Source of the DNA: Caulobacter sp. B11
GTDB lineage: Bacteria > Pseudomonadota > Alphaproteobacteria > Caulobacterales > Caulobacteraceae
Assembly: GCF_002737765.1 (NCBI RefSeq)
Contig: NZ_PEGG01000121.1
Span: 1 to 6,038, forward strand
Length of the DNA stretch: 6,038 nucleotides
Reading direction: 5' to 3'
Below, one piece after another: positions 1 to 4,618 of the stretch. A program made the position numbers and the translations under genes. Position 1 is the stretch's first letter. Each line of letters opens with the position of its first letter. The notes under the pieces are model-generated. The model had not been told where the DNA came from. It made no database searches and worked only from the letters and a program-made list of their open reading frames with translations.

Positions 1-76
1 GGGCCCAGGGCGTTGAAAAGACTGGGAACGCCGGGCGTCTATCCCCGTGGCGCGCACGGGATAAGCACCTAAGTGA
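1..76. other. Left-edge segment, no confident gene
   Basis: One plus-strand frame is open from base 1 to a TAA at 70-72 and would give a 23-residue C-terminal tail (ending PRGAHGIST). That is too short to recognise or to prove coding. An imperfect hairpin spans 40-63 (tatccc, a bulged C, gtg, paired with cac and gggata). It could be the 3' end structure of a gene lying to the left, but no T-run follows. Nothing else can be supported here. Confidence 0.3.
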
Positions 77-133
77 CCCTCTCTCTTTGAGAGAGGGAGG
101 GGCCCGCCGCCGCAGGCGGTGGGAGGGTGAGAG
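77..133 (+). repeat. REP-like two-hairpin repeat, copy 1 (left flank of the IS)
   Basis: The element has two adjacent hairpins and a conserved tail. Hairpin 1 is 77-97 (ccctctctc, loop ttt, gagagaggg; 9 bp). Hairpin 2 is 103-123 (cccgccgcc, loop gca, ggcggtggg; 9 bp with one G-T wobble). The tail is gagggtgag. The same architecture (pyrimidine-rich hairpin, a short GGCCC-type linker, GC hairpin, then a tail like gggtgaggg) recurs at 1341-1400, 2276-2331, 2393-2446 and 3479-3531. It faces the copy at 1341-1400 across the IS. Family membership is inferred from the copies in this window only. Confidence 0.75.
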
Positions 134-159
134 GTTACACCGCCAACCGCCCTCGCACA

Positions 160-1326
<1,167 letters not shown>

Positions 1327-1340
1327 CTTCAAGACAGTTG

Positions 1341-1400
1341 CTCACCCTCCCACCGCTACGCGGCGGGCCCCTCCCTCTCCCTATGGAAGAGGGAAAGGAA
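1341..1400 (-). repeat. REP-like two-hairpin repeat, copy 2 (right flank of the IS)
   Basis: Read on the minus strand, this matches the copy at 77-133: pyrimidine hairpin (ccctctcc, tat-centred loop, ggaagaggg on the plus strand, 1374-1394), ggggcccgcc linker, GC hairpin and gagggtgag tail. The GC hairpin has a stem one base pair shorter and a different loop (gta instead of gca), yet stays fully paired. That suggests selection or copying of a structure rather than of a fixed terminal repeat. It begins 15 bases after the transposase stop codon. Its outer edge runs into aaggaaggccgcccc, which also borders the copy ending at 2446. Confidence 0.75.
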
Positions 1401-1683
1401 GGCCGCCCCCGCCGGGCAGGCCGCCCCCTGAAACCTTGGAGGCGATCCAGTCTGACCTGCAACCTCCACAATGTTTTCGAGATCACCGAGCCGATGTGGC
1501 GCCTCATTTGACATATTCCAGCTCATTATAAGGCGGTGAATATCGAAATGCTTAAGCTTCCGGGCGAGCGCAACAAAATATCCATGAACTAAACCTCGCC
1601 TCGAACGCTCATTTATAAGAAAATTGGCCAGGTCACCACTTGTGGCGGTTCCTTCGCTACCTTGGCCATGGTGAGCAACTCTG
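1401..1683. other. Gene-free spacer with an AT-rich patch
   Basis: No credible gene is seen on either strand. About 1505-1630 is markedly richer in A and T than its surroundings, including catttgacatattcc, ctcattataagg and catttataagaaaattgg. It probably contains the promoter for the exported protein that starts at 1684. A perfect TTGACA (1508-1513) is present, but no well-spaced -10 partner is evident, so no promoter is called. The start of the spacer (1401-1443) shares short blocks with 2450-2499 downstream of another REP-like copy. Confidence 0.5.
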
Positions 1684-2217
1684 ATGACCTACAAGCACAT
1701 CCTGCTGGTCGCGGCCCTGAGCGGCCTGGCCACCTCCGCCAGCCTGGCCCAAGAGCCCGCGCCCGCGCCGGAAGCTGGCCAAGCCCGGGCCCTGATGGCG
1801 CAGGGCGACAACTGGCTCGGCGCCAACCTGCTGCGCCGCGCCGTCGCCAAGGACGATTCGCCCGAGAACCGCTTCAACCTGGCCACCGGCTATCTGCGCA
1901 CCAATCGCCTGACCGAAGCGCGGCGGATCTATCAGGATCTGGCGATCGAGGGTCAGACCGTCGTGATGGCCGCCGATCCCGCGCCCCGCACCGGCCTCGG
2001 CGCCGGGCGCACCTTCGACATCGCCGAGGAATCAGCGTCTCGCCTGCTCTATATTGGCTGGCGCGAAGGTCAGACCCGAGCCCCGGCGACCATCGCGGCG
2101 GGCGGGGCCCGCTCGGCTGACCTGGCCGGGGTCGCGGTCTCGGCCAATGTCGCCGGCGAAGTCACCGACGACCGCGCCCGTCAACTGGATGCAATGGTCC
2201 GCCAGGGCCAAGACTAG
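1684..2217 (+). CDS. Exported TPR-like protein of unknown function
   Basis: The 177-residue protein begins with a clear Sec signal peptide: MTYKH, then the hydrophobic core ILLVAALSGLATSA, and probable cleavage after SLA (A22/Q23). The mature protein should be periplasmic. A short Pro/Ala linker (PAPAPEAG) is followed by helices resembling one to two tetratricopeptide repeats: about 33-55 (QARALMAQGDNWLGANLLRR) and about 61-90 (RFNLATGYLRTNRLTEARRIYQDL, with the alternating small and large residues typical of TPR). The remainder (91-177) has no recognised motif. TPRs mediate protein-protein contact, so an adaptor role is possible, but no partner is encoded nearby. The ATG at 1684 is chosen because ggtgag (1670-1675) sits 8 bases upstream and because it gives the signal peptide. 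An overlapping frame starting near 1662 yields a low-complexity Arg/Pro product and is a shadow. Confidence 0.8.
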   Translation: MTYKHILLVAALSGLATSASLAQEPAPAPEAGQARALMAQGDNWLGANLLRRAVAKDDSPENRFNLATGYLRTNRLTEARRIYQDLAIEGQTVVMAADPAPRTGLGAGRTFDIAEESASRLLYIGWREGQTRAPATIAAGGARSADLAGVAVSANVAGEVTDDRARQLDAMVRQGQD

Positions 2218-2275
2218 GTCGCTTGGACACGCGTTCACGCGCCCGTCCCTCCTGACGAAAATCCGCCCACCCCAA

Positions 2276-2331
2276 CCCTTCTCCCCTTGCGGGAGAAGGT
2301 GGCCCCGGCGAAGGCCGGGGTCGGATGAGGG
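2276..2331 (+). repeat. REP-like two-hairpin repeat, copy 3 (left half of an inverted pair)
   Basis: Hairpin 1 is 2277-2299 (ccttctccc, loop cttgc, gggagaagg; 9 bp). Hairpin 2 is 2303-2320 (ccccggc, loop gaag, gccgggg; 7 bp). The tail is tcggatgaggg. It faces the copy at 2393-2446 across a 61-base spacer, the same head-to-head arrangement as the pair now separated by the IS. Function unknown. Such elements can form cruciforms, stabilise mRNA 3' ends or act as insertion targets. Confidence 0.75.
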
Positions 2332-2392
2332 TCGATCGCCCTGTAAGCTTGGCGCCCGGGCCATCCGCCGACGCGGCGTGGCTCGCCTTCGG

Positions 2393-2446
2393 CCCCTCAC
2401 CCGACCCGCTGCGCGGGCCACCCTCTCCCGCAAGGGAGAGGGGAAG
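2393..2446 (-). repeat. REP-like two-hairpin repeat, copy 4 (right half of an inverted pair)
   Basis: On the minus strand it has the family structure: hairpin 1 pairs ccctctccc with gggagaggg (loop gcaa on the plus strand, 2421-2442), and hairpin 2 pairs cccgc with gcggg around 2404-2416, with a tail reading gggtgagggg on the minus strand. Its distal border is aaggaaggccgcccc (2444-2458), identical to the border of the IS-flanking copy at 1395-1409. The repeated unit is therefore larger than the two hairpins. Confidence 0.75.
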
Positions 2447-2507
2447 GAAGGCCGCCCCGACCGCCCCCGGTCGGAGCCATCCTTACATCTCTTGGAGGCT
2501 GCAGCGT

Positions 2508-2601
2508 GCTGGTCTGGGCAGGTCAGTCAAGGACGGCCCTCCGGGCCGCCGCGGCGCGGCGACGCGTACGCGTCGTCCTTGAGTGACCTGCCCAGACCAG
2601 C
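2508..2601. repeat. Long near-perfect inverted repeat with structured 38-base centre
   Basis: The arms are 28 bases each, 2508-2535 and 2574-2601, and match at 27 of 28 positions. The one mismatch puts G2526 opposite G2583. The arms read gctggtctgggcaggtca on the left and tgacctgcccagaccagc on the right. The 38-base centre is itself structured: ggccc-tcc-gggcc (2535-2547) and a perfect 16-bp palindrome cgacgcgtacgcgtcg (2560-2575) that overlaps the right arm by two bases. In RNA this would be one very stable branched hairpin. It could be a bidirectional terminator for flanking genes, a MITE-like element or a protein-binding cruciform. There is no T-run after either arm, so a classical intrinsic terminator is not well supported. 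Confidence 0.8.
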
Positions 2602-2689
2602 GATCGTCTCGCCGTGAGATGTGCGGAGGGGTTTCCTCTCGGGAGAATATTTCACGCCGTCTCCGCCCGTCTCCCGAAGATGGAGGAGA

Positions 2690-2697
2690 GCTAGATC
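2690..2697 (+). promoter_or_regulatory. Putative -10 box (GCTAGATC) upstream of the gene at 2806
   Basis: The octamer matches all positions of the Caulobacter housekeeping -10 consensus GCTANAWC. It lies about 108 bases upstream of the ATG at 2806, in the correct orientation. No good TTGAC-type -35 is found 10-14 bases further upstream. A perfect octamer match on one strand of a window this size is not improbable by chance, so this is a suggestion only. Confidence 0.3.
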
Positions 2698-2805
2698 GGA
2701 CTCTAACTGGGTAAATCGACGAATCGTAATAGTTGTTATTTGCCGACGACTCGCCTCAGAATGCCGACCTCCGAGTAGGTGTGGACCTTAGATTGAGGTG
2801 GTGCG

Positions 2806-3472
2806 ATGTCACTCGAGCTCATTGGTCTCGGCAAGTTGCTAAGGGTGATGTACGCCGACCGCGCGGATCAAGTCCGCCTGCTACGAGAGGACATTCGGAA
2901 CACCATCAGAAGGGAGAGCGGTCTGCGCCGCAACCAGAAAGGTGGTGACTTCTACGTTCCGCTTTGGGCTGATGTAAAAGGGCATGTGCGAGGCGAGCTC
3001 GAACTCCGAGAGAGAGCAGGTGAGCGCATCGACGCACATGGGGGGCGCAGGCGACTCTACCCGCTTCTGGTCGAAGGGTTTCTGTCTTGGTGGGAGGAGA
3101 GGCGGCGGCTGCGCAATGAGCCGTTCCTTGTCATCGAAGAGAGCATTCGTGCACGTTTCGAATCTACGGGACTTGGCGTCGTAAAAGTCGAAAACACGCT
3201 CTCCATTAGCGTTGGAGACGATGGCCGCCGCATCATATATCCGTATTTTCCTGAGCGGCCTCCGCTGTCTGAGGAGGCGGCGCGGCTGGGCTGTGGATCA
3301 TGTCCCGGTCGATCGTGACACAAGAACCTGAGCAGAGCGCATTCTCGATGTGATCCGAGGGCGCACTTTTTCAGTTCGGGACACACCACTTACGGGCACT
3401 GAAGAAGGCATCTTCCGAGAGCGTTACGAGGCATTGCTGCGGGAATGGCAACGCCTCCGAGCGGAGTACTAG
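2806..3472 (+). pseudogene. Unknown-function gene broken by two apparent single-base deletions
   Basis: Frame 1 from the ATG at 2806 (ribosome site GAGGTG, 2795-2800, 5 bases upstream) encodes 170 residues. It ends at a TGA (3316-3318) after a nonsense tail, CGSCPGRS. The sense-like sequence continues in frame 3 as LWIMSRSIVTQEPEQ (from about 3291) and then in frame 2 as ILDVIRGRTFSVRDTPLTG and on to REWQRLRAEY, stopping at TAG 3470-3472. Restoring one C near 3291 (gggctg to gggcctg) and one base near 3330-3338 gives a continuous protein of about 222 residues. It is soluble, charged and without a signal peptide or TM segment. A DFYVPLWADVKGHV block (48-61) and YFPERPPLSEEAARLG (147-162) look like conserved family segments. 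I do not recognise a function. The lesions may be genuine decay or assembly indels. Confidence 0.65.
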
Positions 3473-3478
3473 TCGCGA

Positions 3479-3531
3479 TTCCTCTCCTCCTGCGGGAGAA
3501 GCTGCCCGCGAAGCGGACGGATGAGGGGGAG
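3479..3531 (+). repeat. REP-like two-hairpin repeat, copy 5 (single, degenerate)
   Basis: This copy has a weak hairpin 1 (tctcc 3483-3487 with ggaga 3495-3499), hairpin 2 at 3506-3516 (ccgc, gaa, gcgg) and the tail acggatgaggggg. It starts only seven bases after the stop codon of the broken gene. Unlike copies 1-4, no facing partner is present. A separate GC hairpin (ccccgg-atttcg-ccgggg, 3568-3585) follows and resembles hairpin 2 of copy 3. Confidence 0.6.
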
Positions 3532-3849
3532 GCCCATTGGGAAAGGCCCCGCGCGACACTCAACCGACCCCGGATTTCGCCGGGGCCACACTCTTCCACC
3601 AGTGGGCCGATGAGAAGGCTAACGACCTTCACTCAGCCTAAACCAGTGGGCTAAAGGCCGCTTAGCATTCGCCGTGCTAGAGTTTTGCGCCTAGAGCGCC
3701 AGGAGGTTATTTCTTCCCCGAAGGCTTTGTCGGGTTGGGCGGACCGGGCCTTTGTGCCGGGGTTGGACCGGTTTTCGGCGGCGTTTGGTTAAACGCGCCG
3801 CGTTCGTCGCCCTTCGAAGTTGTTCCTGGGTCTTTCGGCGGAGCCATAG
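3532..3849. other. Intergenic region before the membrane protein gene
   Basis: Contents include a 6-bp GC hairpin at 3568-3585 and a 10-base direct repeat accagtgggc (3598-3607 and 3642-3651). The only coding candidate is a short minus-strand ORF at 3707-3847, described separately. No convincing promoter is seen for the gene at 3850. Its ribosome site is GGAG at 3840-3843. Confidence 0.5.
3707..3847 (-). CDS. Possible 46-residue Pro/Lys-rich small protein
   Basis: On the minus strand an ATG at 3847-3845 opens 46 codons ending at TAA (3709-3707). The product begins MAPPKDPGTTSKGDERG and ends NPTKPSGKK. It is hydrophilic, basic and probably disordered, with many Pro, Thr, Gly and Lys residues and no Cys or TM segment. 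A modest AGGATGAG stands about 10 bases upstream of the ATG on that strand. It would be transcribed divergently from the membrane protein gene, the two ATGs being only two bases apart. Each gene's ribosome site would therefore lie inside or next to the start of the other. The regular composition is suggestive, but an ORF this short can occur by chance. Confidence 0.3.
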   Translation of the reverse strand: MAPPKDPGTTSKGDERGAFNQTPPKTGPTPAQRPGPPNPTKPSGKK

Positions 3850-4356
3850 ATGTCTCATCCTAAAATTGACTACCGCGATTTGATACCGAATGACCCCGCG
3901 ATGATCGTGGAGATTGTGAGGCAAGCCGAGGAGCGCTTCAAGATGCAAGTTCAATTCGCCTTGGCAAGCGATGCGAGGGCTGGAGCGATGGCTACATGGA
4001 CCAGTGCTATGGCTGGTGGTTTTGTGATTGCTGCGATGGGTACCCTTAGTGGCGGAGCGAAGGTGGGAGCCTTGGCTGCAGGACTCACCTTTGGTTTGGC
4101 TGCATTCTGTTCTATCTGGGCAGCAAGGCCAATTTCTTTTGGCTGTATTGGAACGTTGCCAAATGGATGGGTTGACGTTGTAAGAGACAATGAAAAGCTC
4201 AATGAAAGTCTTGCTGGATACGCTGCCCATCTTGATGGGCATCTGTTGGCCAATGAAGATCGCATGAAACTGAACGGATCTTGGACTAGAGGCGCTATGT
4301 GGTGCATGTTCATGTCGCCATTTGTTTCTCTAGCTGCTGCCCTGCTTTTCGCTTAG
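3850..4356 (+). CDS. Three-TM membrane protein of unknown function, lower GC
   Basis: The 168-residue protein has an amphipathic N-terminal helix (about 17-45, MIVEIVRQAEERFKMQVQFA then SDARAG). It continues with a TM hairpin (about 47-66 and 70-92), a cytoplasmic helical segment (about 107-147, charged, including VRDNEKLNES) and a C-terminal TM helix (about 149-168) that ends the protein. The layout, with an acidic-Asp/Arg SDARA motif just before TM1 and a late single TM, resembles small helical-TM families such as the Pycsar effector/SLATT-like proteins. This is a resemblance of architecture, not a recognised match, and no cyclase or nucleotide-sensing partner is encoded here. GGAG (3840-3843) lies 6 bases before the ATG. 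Codons such as TTG, GCT, GGT and AAT are far commoner than in hisS, and by eye the gene is near half G+C, which suggests horizontal acquisition. Confidence 0.8.
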   Translation: MSHPKIDYRDLIPNDPAMIVEIVRQAEERFKMQVQFALASDARAGAMATWTSAMAGGFVIAAMGTLSGGAKVGALAAGLTFGLAAFCSIWAARPISFGCIGTLPNGWVDVVRDNEKLNESLAGYAAHLDGHLLANEDRMKLNGSWTRGAMWCMFMSPFVSLAAALLFA

Positions 4357-4363
4357 GGCAGCA
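4335..4363 (+). terminator. Hairpin straddling the stop codon of the membrane protein gene
   Basis: A perfect 9-bp stem (tgctgccct 4335-4343, agggcagca 4355-4363) with an 11-base loop overlaps the TAG at 4354-4356. A second small hairpin (gggca 4371-4375, tgccc 4385-4389) follows. Neither is followed by a T-run, so an intrinsic terminator is uncertain. A 3'-end stabilising structure is the alternative. Confidence 0.35.
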
Positions 4364-4414
4364 TTGCGATGGGCAAAGGGTGATTGCCCTAGATGCGCGT
4401 GCGCCATGCACCCC

Positions 4415-4442
4415 TTCCCCCCGCCGCCCTATCCGCTAGAAC
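4415..4442 (+). promoter_or_regulatory. Putative promoter for the leader peptide and hisS
   Basis: GCTAGAAC at 4435-4442 is a full match to the Caulobacter housekeeping -10 consensus GCTANAWC. Upstream, ttcccc (4415-4420) keeps only part of the TTGAC -35 but sits at the expected distance (14 bases to the octamer). Transcription starting 6-9 bases after the octamer would begin at about 4448-4451, on or beside the ATG of the His-rich leader ORF. That ORF has no Shine-Dalgarno sequence, so a leaderless transcript is predicted. Confidence 0.5.
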
Positions 4443-4450
4443 CCCGCGCA

Positions 4451-4531
4451 ATGACCCGCACGCCGCACCATCACGGCCGCCACCACCATCCGACCTCGCC
4501 TCGCGGGATCGGCCGGGTCCGCTCGCTCTAG
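4451..4531 (+). CDS. His-rich leader peptide of hisS (26 residues)
   Basis: The ORF starts at ATG 4451 and stops at TAG 4529-4531. The peptide begins MTRTPHHHGRHHHP, with six His codons in eight positions (4466-4489: cac cat cac ggc cgc cac cac cat), and continues with an Arg/Gly/Ser-containing tail. Clustered codons for the amino acid charged by the downstream enzyme are the hallmark of leader-peptide attenuators. The known his operon leader of enterobacteria has a run of seven His codons, and pheM precedes pheST in E. coli. When charged tRNA-His is scarce, the ribosome should stall here and alter folding of the RNA before hisS. There is no clear ribosome site, but a -10 box ends 8 bases upstream, so translation may be leaderless. 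The peptide itself probably has no function. The alternative is a chance His-rich ORF, which the position directly before hisS makes unlikely. Confidence 0.72.
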   Translation: MTRTPHHHGRHHHPTSPRGIGRVRSL

Positions 4532-4534
4532 AAG

Positions 4535-4590
4535 CAAGCCCCCTGCCTGAGCCCCGCCTAGCGGATGGGGCTTGAGCCAAGCGCCATCCG
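4535..4590 (+). promoter_or_regulatory. Attenuator-like competing RNA hairpins before hisS
   Basis: Four segments can pair in alternative ways: segment 1 caagcccc (4535-4542), segment 2 agccccgcc (4550-4558), segment 3 cggatggggcttg (4562-4574) and segment 4 caagcgccatccg (4578-4590). Segment 1 pairs with ggggcttg of segment 3 over 8 bp, and segment 2 pairs with ggggct of segment 3 plus an inner cc/gg. Segment 3 pairs with segment 4 over 12 bp with one G-G mismatch and the loop agc. The last is the strongest and excludes the others. Segment 1 starts four bases after the leader stop codon, so a ribosome finishing the leader would mask it. A ribosome stalled at the His codons would leave it free to capture segment 3. 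No clean T-run follows segment 4, so whether control is at transcription termination or translation is not settled. Confidence 0.5.
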
Positions 4591-4617
4591 TCGAAGCCTT
4601 GAAGTTCTAAGGACGAC
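4590..4617 (+). promoter_or_regulatory. hisS ribosome binding site, possibly sequestered
   Basis: AAGGA (4609-4613) lies 5 bases before the hisS ATG and fixes that start. It can be folded into a weak hairpin in which gtcg (4590-4593) pairs with cgac (4614-4617) and cctt (4597-4600) pairs with aagg (4609-4612). This would hide the ribosome site and abuts the segment 3:4 hairpin. The pairing is only 8 bp with an internal loop, so its biological reality is uncertain. Confidence 0.35.
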
Positions 4618-4618
4618 G

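Larger units (their letters stand above)
2218..2805. other. 588-base intergenic region rich in repeats
   Basis: No protein-coding gene is supported here. The segment contains an inverted pair of REP-like elements (2276-2331 and 2393-2446), a long inverted repeat (2508-2601), and then about 200 bases of spacer leading to the gene at 2806. A weak 7-bp inverted repeat (cgggaga 2640-2646, tctcccg 2670-2676) and a promoter-like -10 box (2690-2697) lie in the last part. Open frames crossing the repeats give Arg/Pro/Ser-rich products of the kind expected by chance in GC-rich DNA. Confidence 0.6.

Noticed and set aside
1508..1532. TTGACA (1508-1513) with TATAAG (1527-1532) as a promoter for the gene at 1684
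   Set aside because: The spacer is only 13 bases, too short for a standard housekeeping promoter, and no alternative -10 box lies at the right distance.
2054..2617. 187-codon plus-strand frame spanning the end of the TPR-like gene and the repeats
   Set aside because: It is Arg/Pro-rich, overlaps the better-supported exported protein and runs through the inverted repeats.
3763..3794. TTGGAC (3763-3768) and GGTTAAAC (3787-3794) as a promoter for the membrane protein
   Set aside because: Only six of eight positions fit the -10 consensus and the spacing is too long.
3691..4242. 183-codon minus-strand frame opposite the membrane protein
   Set aside because: The plus-strand gene has a ribosome site and coherent TM segments. 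This frame is mostly its antisense and shows no hydrophobic or domain pattern.
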